Shown here: positions 24,953-38,700 of the stretch, in pieces
Position numbering within the stretch: position 1 is the stretch's first letter
Layout of the letters: every line of letters starts with the position of its first letter
Made by a program: the position numbers and the translations under genes
DNA from: Larimichthys crocea
Taxonomy: Eukaryota; Chordata; Actinopteri; Sciaenidae
DNA: 64,000 bases
Direction of reading: 5' to 3'
Assembly: GCF_000972845.2 (NCBI RefSeq)
Contig: NC_040022.1
Coordinates: forward strand, 6,044,979 to 6,108,978
The notes under the pieces: generated by a model
The model's input: only the letters and a program-made list of their open reading frames with translations
Databases searched by the model: none
Told to the model about the DNA's origin: nothing

Positions 24953-26115
24953 CAGGGCTGCCTTAACCTAATGTTAGGCCCCTGAGAGGTTTTGAAGGAC
25001 CCCCATCTCCTCGATTTATAGAGTCTCATTTTTAAAAAGTGTAATATCTAGGCAATCTACATCACAAAATGCATTAGTTTCTTTCAAGACATACAACAGT
25101 TTTCCCTTTTTGAGCCAGAAAACACCATAATAAGGTTTCAACATTATGAGCCCACTTGAGCATAAACACAAGACACTTTATTTAACAACAACACACAGCA
25201 ACCTATGGTGATAATAAAACCAAAATGTGTGAAAGTCTGATTTCACACATATAATGAAAAACATCACCAGCCATCACCTGTCTGCACAAACATTGATTGA
25301 ACCAAATATTTTGCATGCAAAACAAAACACACTACTGCTGATGGTGAATAACAGAGTCATTCTCTGGGCACACACTCTCCATTACTGAGTTTGCCTTTGA
25401 AATGCATTTTTGAGAAAAATCTTCTCTGCTGTTTATATTGGCGTTCCGATGCCGGCACGTCAGCATCTTTATTTTGACAGGACCCCGGTCCCATTTTCGC
25501 CCATGAAGCGTGCACTTTTGTGTCAATATTGTTTCCACAGCGGCCCGGGTCGCTGTTATATCTCCCCTTAACTGGTTTGCAGCCTGGTCCTCTCTCTGGG
25601 GCTCCTGTGCTCCCCCCTCCTCCTCCTCCCCTCCACTGCCGCGGGCGGTCCCCTGCTCCTCTCCAGCTACATCCACCTGCGCAGCCTGCGCCTCCTCCGC
25701 TCCCTCCGGTGTGTGGGATAGCGAGCTTCCTCCGGTGTTGGATCCATTTTCAGTAGCAGCTGGTTTTAAAAATCCACTGAGCTTTGGGATGCTCTTTAGT
25801 AGTTATTTTTCACACAACTCCTTCCTAATGTGTTTTTTTCTTTTCCTGGCACCACTCTCAAATGTCCTCCCTGACATTATCTACTTAATGTCACTCAATC
25901 ATCGAGGGACACACCCCAAAACTAACTATAGACATTCTGATAGGTAAGCCCGCGGGCCATAGCCTATGGGGCCACATGGGTCACTCCTAATTTGGATCAA
26001 TTAGCAGTCATGTAACGTGCGATTAGAGTGATTGACAGAAAACCTGACAAGTTACAAAACAATATGAACCTGAACTTGGGAGGCCCAGGTAGGCCCGTGC
26101 ATTAAAGCGGCCTTG
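24953..26115 (-). mobile_element. hAT element 3, internally deleted, exact 8-bp duplication
   Basis: The 1,163-bp element begins cagggctgccttaa and ends ttaaagcggccttg (11 of 14 inverted positions match). The exact 8-mer gtgtttga flanks it at 24945-24952 and 26116-26123, the hAT target length. The transposase start lies on the minus strand about 240 bp inside the right end, so the element is oriented right to left. Only the N-terminal part of the protein remains; the catalytic part is absent, so this is a deletion derivative mobilised, if at all, in trans. Composition is CpG-rich at about 25440-25740. Confidence 0.93.
25332..25877 (-). pseudogene. hAT transposase N-terminal remnant
   Basis: Reading from an ATG at 25877 on the minus strand, the frame starts MSGRTFESGARKRKK and, after one in-frame stop (taa, 25803-25805), continues with 'IPKLSGFLKPAATENG', then an acidic Glu/Gly/Gln-rich linker. 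A Ser-Gly-x-x-Lys-Arg-Lys start followed by a 'LPKLSxFFKP'-like block and a low-complexity acidic linker is the N-terminal layout of a large animal hAT transposase group that precedes its zinc-finger and DDE parts. Nothing of the zinc finger or the catalytic RNase H-like domain remains before the frame ends at 25332. It is a dead fragment, not a host gene. Family assignment rests on memory of the motif order. Confidence 0.75.
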
Positions 26116-26255
26116 GTGTTTGATAAACATCACAAAAAACAGACTTACAATCCTTATGTAGACATATAGAGTGAACATATATTTATCTTCCAAGATTGGA
26201 TTTGTAAGGTTGATTTACGTCTAACAATGAACACAAATGTTTCGCTTCCAGGTTT

Positions 26256-26470
26256 CATTAATGATTTTCATTATCGATGAATCTCGTAATTTTCTCGATT
26301 GACAGATGATTTGTTTGGTCTAAAAATGTGAGAAACGGTAGAAAACGCCTGTCATCGTTTTATAAATCCCGAGGTTATGGCGTGGTATTGATTGTGTTTT
26401 GTGACTAATGGACTAAAACCTGAAAATGTTCAGCTTATTATCACACATGACAGATAAAAGTGAGGTGAAA
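26256..26470 (-). repeat. Diverged hAT-like repeat fragment, reverse copy
   Basis: The opposite-strand counterpart of 14185-14406: 'attttcattatcgatgaatc', 'ttttctcgattgacagatg', 'tttggtctaaaaatgtgag', then 'ttgtgactaatggactaaaacc' and 'gttcagcttattatcac'. The terminal gggctgcaac-type end is lost. Confidence 0.6.
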
Positions 26471-29400
26471 CCATGAAGTGGAAAAAATATATTTTTTACA
26501 GAAAATATTTGTGATTTGTTCCTCTCTGATGAAGGCTTTAAAGCAGACAGATGTAATTGTCTTGGGTTGCAACTAAATATTATTTTCATTCAGTCTTTCA
26601 TTTATCTGTCTTTATTTGTCTATCACAATTCCCCAGAGCTCAACAGTAAAAAAAATTCACACATACGCAAATTACAGTCAAATAAAACAAAGAATTTCAC
26701 ATTTAAGAGTCTGGAATAGATGAAGGTCATTCAGCTTAAATTGAATTGAGTAATTGTTTCCGCGCTACTTTGTTTCACAATTCTAGACTTTAGTGTGAAG
26801 GTCTGAATTAGTTTTCATTATTTTTTTAGAGGACATTGCGTGTTTATTTTATCAGTACTGGTGTGTTCTTCAAATTCAACCACAGTCTACCTTGTTACTG
26901 CCGTTTCTGACTTCTCCAAAGATTGATTGTGCAAATCTGTTGACAGTGAAGCGTTAATTATTGCGATAGTTCACAGGGAGTTCTCATTCAACTAAGAGCG
27001 CCATTAAGACATTTCTGTCAGAGCTGCTTGTTGCCACAATAATCGTCTGAAAAGCTGCAGCGGCTTTAAGTGTTTGACTCTGAAAACTGCTCTCTAATAG
27101 TTTACTGCACAGAAAAAGCAGGCGGTAGAAAGAGAGCGTGAAAAGAAGCATTCATGCTCTGGCGAGTGTACTATAGCAGGGTTTTGTGTTGTGTAGATAT
27201 TTTCTATTTTCTTGACTCTTATGACCTCTGGGTAAATCACACCTTTAACAGCGAGAGCGGTGCCATGTTGCCTCAAGAAAAAGCAGCATACATAGCATTA
27301 GTGGTGTACAAAGCCAAAGTCTGTGTATGTTTGGCATGCCTCATTAGAGCCAGTGCACTGTATTATCGTGGTTAACATTCAGGGATGCCTCACATCTTGC
27401 TGTTAGACAAAGCAACACCGGCTGTGTGGATGATACTGTAAATGACTTTGTCTTCTTTTCTTTCTTTCTCAACTTTGCTGGCAAGAATGGGTGTATTTTA
27501 TTAAAGGCAAGAGTGTGAGGATTAGATTAAAGCATTGTCTGAATCAATATGATTTTCTGTTTTATTGAACAGCGATATGTATTCTGCTTCCGCTAACCCA
27601 CTCGTGTTGAAGCTCATATTTAGTCAAAGAGAGAGGAGAGGTGCGTTGGAGGAAGAAAAGAAAGAAAGGGTTCTTCTGGGTTTGATTAAGTTTGCATGGG
27701 ATTGCTTTCTGACACCCACAACAAAACTAAACTAAACAAAAACAAGATCAACAAGCCGGCGAGATGTGATTTATGGTTTTGGCTTCAGAACTAAACAAGT
27801 TTGTGCTGACACCACTAGTTTGTTCTTGCTGGGTACAGTGGTGCACAAGAGGGCTATGTTGAGACAGGCTGTTGTTTATTTGACATCCCTAATCCTAGAA
27901 TGGCTGAAGTTGAAATAAAACTCAGAAGCACCGTTAAATAATGAGCATGACAGAAGCAGAGCCAATCATATTACGAGGGTTACAGGGATAAAGCAATTCA
28001 GCCTCCAAAGCTGAAAATAATTACAGTCCAAAATATCGCCATCTACTGCTCCCATCAGCTGAGCTCGGGCAGAACTTTATCTTCAGAGTGTTTTAAAGAT
28101 TACAAACATCATTGCCTTCTAGTACACTATATAATAGAGTGTAAATAAAGGTGTTTCTTCCACAGCAAGTACAAGTTTGTTTTTGCCATTAAAGGTGCCA
28201 CAGTTTCTGCAGAAAGTCAAGACAGGCAATTGCACTGCTGTGACTTATTGCACTGCTAAGTTGGGGAGCTTGTGAGAGAGATTTAAAGAGGCGACAGCCA
28301 TGGTGATGGCTTTGTGACACAGCGGCATCTCGGCCATGCTAAGATTTAGCAGATAGACTCACAAGCCAGTGTCTAAACGCTTCACTCAGTAGAGGCTTTC
28401 CGCCCCAGCTTTTGTTGCTAAAACTGGGAGGGAACAATTAGAGTTCAGAAAATCCTGCATTGCAGAACCAATCCAAAGCCTTTAGGGTGGGGAAATGCAG
28501 AAGGCAGGCTTGTAAACATTGTTGTACCATGTATTGTTGATTGGGATATCCATTTTTAATGTTTTAAAAAGCTTGCATTACAAAGTGATTTGCTGGGTGG
28601 AGAGCATTGCATCAGGTGACCTTAGGTGTCCTTGTTCGCGGCCATTCTCATCGCTGTTCAGACAATTACTTTGCATTTAGACATCGCAGGATGATTGTTA
28701 GACACTGAGCTCTCTGAGACTGGTTTAATGGTTACCAAGTTCACCATTAGCGTGAGACTTTGATTTAAATTTTGCAGACATTTGATGATGATGGTGGTAA
28801 ATGAAAAGTCAGAGGCTCGCCAAAGGGAGTTCACTTCATCTTGAGTGGAATTTGAATGTCCGTACCAAAGTGCATGGCAGTTCATCTAAAAGTTAATGAG
28901 ATATTTAAATAAAAATACTAATGTCAACCGCATTGTGGCAACAGAGGAAGAGTGAGCGACTCAGACCTTAAATGTCTGCACTGAAATATCTCAATCTGGA
29001 CCAAAGTGGTTGAATTGAACCAGCAGAGGCTGAGACATCCTGACATGTAGGCCCTACCAACACAGAAAAAATTATAAAAATCTGGATCATACAATATATA
29101 TTTGACAATGACACACAGTAGGATGTATCCATGTATCTAAGCTTACGTGATAGAGAGAGTGTCCTGAAAGAAAAAGACAAACAAACCTGACCCTGTCTCC
29201 AATCTCTTCACTGATTAGCAGTCTGATTCAGAGTGGTTGAGAGTTACAGTTGATGAAGTGCTAAGTGTCTGCACTAGGTTTGGCTGATGAGGAGATTATT
29301 TGCGGGTTACACTGTAATACTTAATTTGCTAATTCAATAGAGGCTGGTTGGGTAATTTGGTAATTTAAAAGCAGTTTTAAATTTAATTGGACTTGTGCCT

Positions 29401-30313
29401 TCAAGGCACCACTTACAGTATACAGTAATAGAGACATTTTTTGCTTAATTCATTTTCTATTGAATGTACGTTTCCTCAGACAGGATGTTTGCTCGCCTCA
29501 GATGCTCTTTTAAGCCCGTGAACAGAAGCTGGGATGAGTCATTAAAGTACAACAACTCGGCTTGCTGATGCCCTGTGACTGGTGTGATTAGGTTATACCG
29601 CTAACTCCATCTGCACCTCAGTGCTTTTCTTTCGAGCCAGCTCTGGACTTGATTTCTCTTGTGGTGTTTCACTGTTACATGTTCAAAAGGAGCACAGGAT
29701 CTGATATTACAGCACTGACTAAGCGCGTCAATCCTAACCCCCCCGGCCCGCTCACTGACAGGAAGATGGATAACTGTCACAGTTTTTTTTTTTCTGCAGG
29801 CTAACATGACTGACTTCTCAAGAGTGCTCTTCAATGCGTTCACGCTGTCAGCCAGCTCTGTTTCTTTCCCTTTGGTGAAGTTTTTCAAGGTTGTTGCTTT
29901 CCGCCAGCCACAAGCTCAGATCAGTCAACAGCCACGAGGCGATGCCCTTGAATCCTCAGACATCTTCTTTATTTTCCAGTACGTACATTCATGACCATCA
30001 ATGTTTGACTGTGAAATGATGAGAGTACCCTGTAATATGTAGTTGAAAGCCTTTAATTTGAATTAGAAAGGATGGGTCATAGAAGTAAGAGCTTCTAAGA
30101 ATGGAACTATAAAATTCAATGGTCCCATCAATTTAAGTAGTAAAATATCCATTTAATCTAATTAAAAGTGGACTTATCAGACAGTGCCTAGGTGGCAGGC
30201 CTGTAGTAAAACCAGACCGTTTTTTGTGGTGCGTGCTGCAGTCACTACAGGAGGAGGATTTGACCCTTTAATGACAACATCATTTGTTTAGTATCACATG
30301 CCATCATACCTGG
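26471..30313. other. Unique sequence, no gene seen
   Basis: About 3.8 kb. A T run followed by 'ctgcag' at about 29784-29800 precedes a 62-codon frame (29806-29994) and looks like a splice acceptor, but the peptide is unknown and no donor or second exon is evident. No clear repeat. Confidence 0.45.
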
Positions 30314-30321
30314 TTCATAAC

Positions 30322-30975
30322 TAGGGATGCACTGGAATAAAATTTTTAAATAAAATTAAATGGTTGGCCGAAAACCGAAACCGAATATGAAATGCGGTTG
30401 TTAAATTTTTCACTATTTTTTTTACTATTGCATAAATAGCCTAGAATACATTTGTAGACATGTTTTTTCAAAGAAAGTAAGTGTTTATTTATTATTCTTC
30501 AAATATTCCAGTGGAATTTCCAGTTAGTATAATTATTATTTCATTTATACTGTTAGAAAGTCCATGTTGTTTTAATCACTGTCAATTTGTTCTTGAAAGA
30601 AATACTATTTAGTTTTATTATATTTCCGGTGAATTTCCATTTTTCCCATGTTCATGAACACATCACAGTCATTCCGACGGTCATTGAACGCACCTCGCAT
30701 ATGTGAGACGCCGTAGTTTAAGGAGAAGTATATAGCTTCGCTAAAGAGCAGGGTATGATGTATTTCTTGCCTGTGTTTTTCCTATATCCTGCATCGTGGG
30801 TTTATTGTGTGTGAATGAGAAAAGAATCAGCAACCCTGGCCAGATCACCGCGCACGTTGTTTCATTGCATCAATTGCGTCACGCCACTATTCGGCCTTAC
30901 TATTCGGCCACTTCACCAAAACCCGAAATGCACTTGTGGGCCATTTTCGGTGGCCGAATTTTCGGTGCATCCCTA
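30322..30975. mobile_element. hAT-type MITE 4, exact 8-bp duplication
   Basis: The 654-bp element starts tagggatgcac and ends gtgcatcccta (11 exact inverted bases). It is flanked by the exact 8-mer ttcataac at 30314-30321 and 30976-30983. Sub-terminal 'ggccgaaaaccgaaaccg' and 'ggtggccgaattttcggtg' text is characteristic of an abundant teleost hAT MITE. The interior is AT-rich with no transposase. The 114-codon plus frame at 30796-31140 runs across the right boundary and is therefore not a gene of the element. Confidence 0.95.
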
Positions 30976-30983
30976 TTCATAAC

Positions 30984-32654
30984 CCATCATAATTTAAACA
31001 AGTGCTGCAGGAAGACACACGTAAACAATCTCAGTTGCATATTTTTATTTTATATAAATCAGCAGAAATTTGCAGACATTTTTAATTGCAATAGTTTAAT
31101 GAACTTACAGATAGCAGTATGGAATAAGGTCTTAAGATAATAAGATTTAGTGCATCAGATGTTTTTTTTACTGCAGCAACCTTTATAGTCGTGGTTTAAT
31201 TTCCTAAATCAGCTTAATTCGCGCTTATGAATCATCCGTCTTTTCTCTGCGAGGTGAATATTACCTCAACTTGGTTTTCAATACCATTAAATTGAAATAA
31301 ATAAAATTAATTATATATAGATTTTTTTTTCTAGTTTGACATTTAAATATGCAAAAAAAAACTAAAGTAAACAAAATTCAAGGTCCCTTCATTGATCACT
31401 GTAGTCACCTGAGCACTGGCTGTTTCATTAGGTTTCTAATTGTGAAGGCTTAGAGGATATTATTGTGATAGTAAATAGAAGTGTCAGAAAAGCTCTGTTA
31501 ATGATATGTATAGTTTAGGAGGAGGAGTCAATACAGTAGTAAGAAATGGTTTGCTGAGATTATTGATGGGAGTAATACACAGTAACACCATTTCTGAATT
31601 TATCATCTTGGAAATGTAATCATAATCAGGCCACAAAGCAATCTTGTGTAAATAATCTAGTAATTTCTGTTTTCTGTCAAAAACCTGCAATCTCAGGTGT
31701 CTTAGATTTTCCCCACGATGATGTGTTTGTTCTCTGCTACAAAGGGATTACATTAACTGCTGATGTTTATTGACGCACAAGCTCCAGTGCCAGGCATAAT
31801 GGGATGACATTTGGGATTGTAGATCTTGGAAGGCGTACCTGAGCTGTGATTATTTTAGAATTTGAAACAAATCTTTTTACAATCCTCGCCGTACCTACAG
31901 CAGACATGCAACCCCTCACCGCGTACCTCCTTTTAGCTAAATGTTCTTCCCCTGCTGTGATGAGTACCCTATAACTTGTCGGTTTAATGAGATTTCACAG
32001 GTTGACTCCTCTGTGGACTGATAGATGGGCCTCCGCTCGCGCTGATGAATCGGAGTCATCTTTTGCAAACACTGTAATTCAGATGAGCAGCTCAAGGTGT
32101 TTTCGCACTTCGCACAACCTTCTCTCCACGGCGTGTCAGATGTCTGGGAAGTGAGCTATAAAGAAATACTGTGACACGGGAATGGCCTGAAAATCATCCT
32201 TGTCTTAATGGCCCCTGCTAGATATGGTGAAGCAGCATTTGATAACAACTGCAGCTAGGTCTCTATAACATCAACAAATATAAACTAACCTGTCTGATTA
32301 GACGCTTTACTCTCATCTCTTCTCTTTCAATCGACCTTCCTTTTCCGTCTCTCCTCTCTGTCTGCATCACGCTCTCCTCATGTCTTCTCTATACAGTAGC
32401 TTTTTTTTTTTTAAGCACCGTGCATCATCGGCTCCGCTTTCCGATGGCCCGCCTGCTACTTTCTGCCTCGTTGGGAGCTGATTTGCATCGGGGCGAACTG
32501 GAATACTAAAGTATCAGGAGTCAGCAGGGCTCTAATAAACTGAGAGGCTCTGAGTCGTAATCCTGCTCTTTCACCCCCTCCTGTGCTGACAGAGTGGCCC
32601 AGAGAGGATGCAGTAACAGATTAAAGAGGCTCACTACATGCTGCTGCAGTCTGT

Positions 32655-32696
<42 letters not shown>

Positions 32697-33640
32697 CCAG
32701 AGGTGAGAAGATCCTCTTAACATCCTCCCACAGGCACACACTGATCTACTGCTCTGGATGAGAGTCAGCAACATCATCAGGGTTCACAACTCGGGTCTCA
32801 GAGGAAAATAATTTGTACTTTTCGCTCAATACAGAACTGTTTTTTTACATATATATATCTTTAAATTGCCTCTGTCATTGTGTAAGAGCTATAAAGACAG
32901 CTTGCTGTCCACTGAAGAGAAGAATGACAGCATTTATCATTTGTACAAATAGCAATAGGAGTTGGCCTGCTTTATTTTCACAGTTGGTATCACAGATGGA
33001 CGTAGTGTTGGGCTTTGGAAATGGAGATCTGAGTTTGGACAGTAACTGTTGGTTTTCTTAAACATAAATTTTGTAAATCTTTACCCTGACCTTATAAGAG
33101 CACAGCGTGACCACAATCCTCTCCTGACCTTAACCAAATCGCTTTAAGTGCTTAAACTTAATTATCAGAAGTGAAAGTTCAAAGTAATTTTAGTGACCTT
33201 TAGGGATGAGTCTTCTCTGCACAGAGTTTGTCCAAGAAAATGACAGCCGTAGCACCAAACACAAAGTGAAATAAAGATGTTTGCCAGCAAAAGTTAAACC
33301 TAATAAAAATGACCCAAGAGTGCATTCTTCGCAATCGAGATTGAGTTTTTTAAATGTATTTTTTCTATGGCCAAAAATAATTAAGCTCTTTAGGCTCCTT
33401 CCTCCCTCCTACACACATCTGAAAATCAACTGAACTGTTGTGTGAAAGTTGGCGGGCATGGATCTGCACATTCATGAATATATTATGAGAGCTTGACACC
33501 GGATACCATGATGGCGTCTGTTCAGTACAGTGAAACCTGTGTGGAATATGTTGCACATGTTGCCTGCCAATAAATAAACGGTTGTGAAGTCATGATGCTT
33601 AATTTTAACACTGAATATGTTCTTCTAGAATAGTTCTAAC
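30984..33640. other. Unique sequence, no gene seen
   Basis: Includes a T12 run at about 32401-32412 and the (GT)n run listed separately. No exon recognised. Confidence 0.5.
32652..32694. repeat. (GT)n microsatellite
   Basis: About 20 GT units with one 'at' interruption near the start. Confidence 0.95.
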
Positions 33641-35529
33641 AGACCCTATGGTCAATGATTTGTCCTCACAATGAGTAAAGCTAAGCCAGACAGTTAGCTT
33701 ACACTTGATGTCCTTCAAAAACTACAAGGCGTGACTTCTCTTGTTGAAATTAAGGAACCACCCATTCATTTTTGTAAAACTGAAACAAAGCGCAAAATAT
33801 AAGCACAAGTCAGAACATACTGTACTAAGACAGCTCACGATTTTAGATATCAAGAGACAGATCAAAGAAAAGAATCTGCAGTGCAGAAAAATCTATCAAT
33901 CACTTCAAAACAGAGGGCAGAACAATCTATATTGGCCGACATCGATGCCAGCGATTGGTGATTGCTCTCAGAATTCCCGATCGGAGAACTAGTACCCATC
34001 AACTAACCATCAGCAAAACCTGAGAAATCTGGGGGACATTCATACTTATCCAACCAATGTGTTCACATTGTTTCCAAGAGCACCCAACTGTTCATGGATC
34101 TAGCCTCTTAATTTGCTCTCAAAGTGCATCACTTTAATGCATTTAACTTTAAAATGAACTCCAGCCCATTGAGCCCACTGGAGGGTCTGAAGTCCACCCA
34201 CCAGTCCACTCAAACTCATTGCTTTGCTCTAAAACAGTTGCTTGTAGACCTTTATTGTAGAGCCTGTGGAGCTGTGTAGGGGGGCATGTATATTATTAGC
34301 CACCCCCAGCTCCACCGTTAATGTGACTTCTGAGGGACTCTGAGCGTGTCCTTGCTTCTGCACTCTTTTTTTTTAATTTCTTCTTTTAAAATCAGCTTCA
34401 CTCAGCTATTGTCTGATTTTCAGTCAGTCTTGCCTTTCACACTGGCAGTCCAGGAGCGTTTCTCATAATGGATTATACAGTGTAATTCCCAGAGAATGTG
34501 TTTAATGAAGGACTCTTGAATAGTAAGCGGGAGGAAAGCTGTGGAACTGTTTTCACTTAAACCTTTTCATCCACGTCTGTGGAAGCCAAGGTCTGCAAAA
34601 AAGGAAACAAAACTGACTTTTTCCTCATATTTATGGTGTCGTCAGTGTGTGTGTGCTCGGTCAGTGGATGATATTGTAAGGGTTACTTGAATGCAGATTG
34701 CAAGGTTTTTTTCACTTGTCTTGTCTCAAAAAGGGATGACTTAGATTGAATTAAAGCCCATTTAATCTTCCTTCAGCACTTCAGGCAGTTTACCTCTGTA
34801 CCATGCATTGCTTTTGTCCCCCAAAAGTGGAAGTCTGTTTTGTCTGTGCTAAAGGAAACTCACTGAATGAGTTTGGGCTTGTTGGAGGAGGTGTGTTAAG
34901 TGGCAGCTGGGATCGTCACCGGGCTACTTGACATTGATACGAGTTAGACCAGCATCAGCTAGTCCTCCTTCAGAGAGCATTAAAGCCTCGGTAGGTTCTG
35001 TAATGTAAGCAGCGCTTTGTTTGTATCTGGGGAAGATTAAAAAGTCTGAGGGGCAGCTCGTGTACACTGTAAATCATTTACACTGCGTTGCACGCTCACC
35101 ACAATATCCTTAAGGCTTTATTTCCCATTTCACTTTTCTCATTCAGGGAAAACCAAGAGTCAGAGCTGAGAAAAGAAACAGTATTTAGCATAATGACCTG
35201 TTTTCACCTGAGAGGAGCACATCTGTACAATTAAATGCAGTGTCTCATCATGAATTGCTTTAGTCTCTGCTCTTAAACACCTCAGATCAGGATGATCATG
35301 TAAACTTATACTGTGGGTGACAAACACCTGATAATAAGTTTGAATGAGGTGGTCAATCTGTGGACACTGGACAGCATAGTATTTGATAATATTTTAACGC
35401 TACAGCATTAGGTAAGTGTGGAGTGTTGCAGGAATAAAGAAAAATACATGAACCGCATTGCACAGCAACAGCATGCAATAATAACTGCATGGACTGTTAT
35501 GGCATGCTATGAGTTCTTACTGTACTACA
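33641..35529. other. Mostly unique, possible repeat scrap
   Basis: Near 33930-33990 the text 'ttggccgacatcgatgccag' followed by 'cccgatcggagaac' recalls a hAT-like repeat end, but it is too short to assign. No gene is seen in the rest. Confidence 0.35.
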
Positions 35530-35770
35530 GTTGATTATTGAGGTGTGAGTATAGGCAGTCATAATGTGTTATAAGCCCTGTCAGTCGACCTCAAAAGCAA
35601 GTTATTATTCATTATAAGTCACATCTATAATGTTTTATGACTCTCGATAGAGTGTATCAGAAAACATCTGTGTTTATGTGTAGTCACAAAACATTATGAA
35701 TCCATTATAATTCACTATATATATATATATATAGTGTTATAATGTGCTGTAGATGTTTCATATGAAGTGT
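35530..35770. repeat. Probable old repeat with (TA)n palindrome
   Basis: Repeated 'cattataa', 'gttataa' and 'ataatg' words, plus the block 'acattatgaatccattata', resemble a diverged teleost DNA repeat. Its centre is a perfect palindrome, cactata...tatagtg, at 35713-35736 made of TA units. Ends were not found. Confidence 0.4.
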
Positions 35771-38700
35771 TACTGCATCTTTTTTGCATATTTGTTTATT
35801 TGCATTATCCGTTAACTTAATAGAGCAAAATAGATTAAAGAACAAATGGTATGTTTTATTCATTACCTGAATGTAATGAATAAAGTAAATATTGAAATTT
35901 AGTAGTTGCTGTAATAAATTGCATAATTTAGATTAATGTATTTTTTGTTATAACTCCTGTAAATTGTTTCATGTTTAGATAGTTTAAGCATCCCTGCTGT
36001 GTCTAATTTGGGAAATAGGTTATTTGGCCACATAATTAGTAAGAAATTAAGTTAAATGTATTTTATCGACCATATGTGTAGTAAATAATAAAATAGTATA
36101 TAAAGTACATTCAATTAAGTAACAGCCCAGGATGTATTTCTTTCCCAAGGTATTTTCCTACTACCTTCTCCTTGACTGACATGGCCCAAAGGTTTCCACC
36201 CCTTAGTCTGCTGCTCTTAGGACATTGTGACTAGATATTTCATTTATTTAGATCTATTGTGCAGCTTCTGCTTTAATAAATTGAGGGTTTCACAGCCCCA
36301 TTTCTCGTTGCTAGCTTGTTAGATTCTCATTGCTCATTCTGTTGTGACAAGCTGCTGTTGTTCTGCGCACAAGTCTGTGATTCACTAATGGTCCAGGAAG
36401 GTACAGGGGGATTTGTTCCACACAAGTGGAGTTGAATAGGTATTAACACTCACTGGTGACAATGCTGCATGACTTTCAATCCCTTTTCCTTCAGGATCAA
36501 TGTAGAGAGCAATCCAGGGAAAGACACAAAGTCACAGAGGGACAGGTACTCAAAGTAAGACATGACACCACACACTCTCTCTAATAGGGACCGGAAACCT
36601 TGTAATTTAGTAAACTCCAAGCATACTACATTAGGTCTGTCTCATAGTAAACGATACATATACTGATATTGCATTGTTTTTTCTAGCATGCTATCCAATA
36701 TGTTTACTAACCTATTAAAACCGTGGATGGATCATTAGTAACTCAAGCTATGCAGCCAAGTATTGTTCCAACTCACAGAACTTTATTTTAAACTCTGGGG
36801 GAAAATCCAAAGTTTCCAAAGACATCAAATATGTCAGGCTGAATTTTTTTTTATTTTCGTCCATTAAACAATGCAAAAACCATCGAGGACATTTACATCT
36901 CATGGAATTGTGCAGCCACGAAAACAGTCCCGGGTTTGAATATTTCATACATCATCATGAAGAGTTGGACCAAAATACTGCATATACACAGCATGATATT
37001 GGCAGACAGTGTGGGGGAATGATGATTTTAATAAGCTAAAACTTTGGGTGGGAAGTGGAAACAAGTTGTGAACACAACATTGACACATTGATACGGTGAG
37101 CTTGTGAGCAAAAAAAAAAAAAGTTGCTCAATTACACACTCAGCAGTTATAAAGCAACATTATCATTCATTTAGAATGTAAGTCAATGTAAGTCCGATAT
37201 TTACTCTCTTTTAGCTCCAGTTTTGGTCTATATTAACTCCTGGGGGAAATTTCTGTTTCTTGGCTTCTAAGTGATTCGATTAAAGCCCCTTTAAAGCTAC
37301 TTACAGAGAAGTAAACAAACACTGGATCTGAAAAGGTTTAAGCGTTGTACTATTATATACTGAGGGAGTGTAGTTAACAGTACACAGCAAAGATGACAGT
37401 AAAGTATAAATAAAAACATTTAAACATGTAGTTTGTATTTGATTCATAGTATCTGCAGTAAAGTATTGGCCAACAAATTGCTCTGGCTTTGTCACATTCT
37501 TATAAAGTCCTCAATAGGAGTGCATACAAATGCTGAATTAAACAAGTATTTGGATAAAACAAATGTCAAACATTTGGTCTTTAGAGCTTCATCAGAGTAA
37601 ATGTTTAATATAAAGGGAATCTCAAGGCCTCCTTACCCTCAGCATTGAATTAAGGCATTTTATTTTATTTTTTTTAGAAATAAAAGAACATTGTGCAGAT
37701 GCATTAATCGTGAAAATAAAGCAGATAAAACACAGCCATCTTTCTGTCTGCTTGAATATAAAAATCATCCTTTTGAATAATTAAGCTGGGTGCAGGGTTC
37801 ATAGTCACACTTCAGATGTATTCTGTCGGTTTTATTGCAGAGGTTGCTTAATGGTACTTATTTAATACATGTGATAAACACTGTAATTGTTGCAGAGAAA
37901 CTGGGTGTGTGTGATAGATTGGTAGCTGGCTTTAACGGAGAAGCTCATCGACCTCTGCAGGAGTGAAGACGCAGAGTATTCAAAGTCTCCTTTAACATCT
38001 CTTTGCTCATGTCTGAAAGGAAACGGTTGGAATGCAGGAGATGATGATCCTCAGACTGTGTGACAGCAGTCGGGTCAGACCTGTGTGGGTGTGTGCCGTT
38101 AAGGGACAGGTGGTTTTGAGCATTGAATGGAGGTTGTGCTGTGAGAAGTATTAAATACCCTTGTGGGAATTTCCACCGGCTGCTTCTTGGCTGCAGAGAG
38201 TGATAGATGGTTCCTATTAAAGTTGGGGAGGCAATTAAAAAAAAAGAGAAAGAGACAAGAGAAGAGCCAAACCCCACTCATCTGTAATCACTCATCCTCT
38301 CTACAGTGACGCTGCAGAGCAAGCGTTCAAGAGATACACTGTTTAATTTGGTATTTAGAGAAAGTTTTGTCATCTGTCGTGCTCTGTTTCATTTAATTTT
38401 GTTGTTAATCATAATTTGTTTGGGTAGCATTTGTCTTTGGCTGTCCGGAGTTCCGTGCGATACTTGGCATGCATCAGTTGTCTTTGAAAATGTCACGTAG
38501 CGTCTGTCTCCAGCCCTTTTCTGCTGCTCCAAAAACACAGCAGCTTTTTTCACTCCAGCTATTCGCTCCAGCACCGACAAAAAAAAGTAAAGTTTTATCA
38601 GCAGTACAGAAGTCAGACGCCCTGTGAAGTCTTGCTCCTACTTAAGGGATTACCTGGACCCCTACATCACTGCCTTTGGTTGGACAAGTATTTCTCTCTG

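Noticed and set aside
25510..25947. 145-codon plus frame rich in Ser/Pro
   Set aside because: It is the antisense shadow of the hAT transposase remnant on the minus strand.
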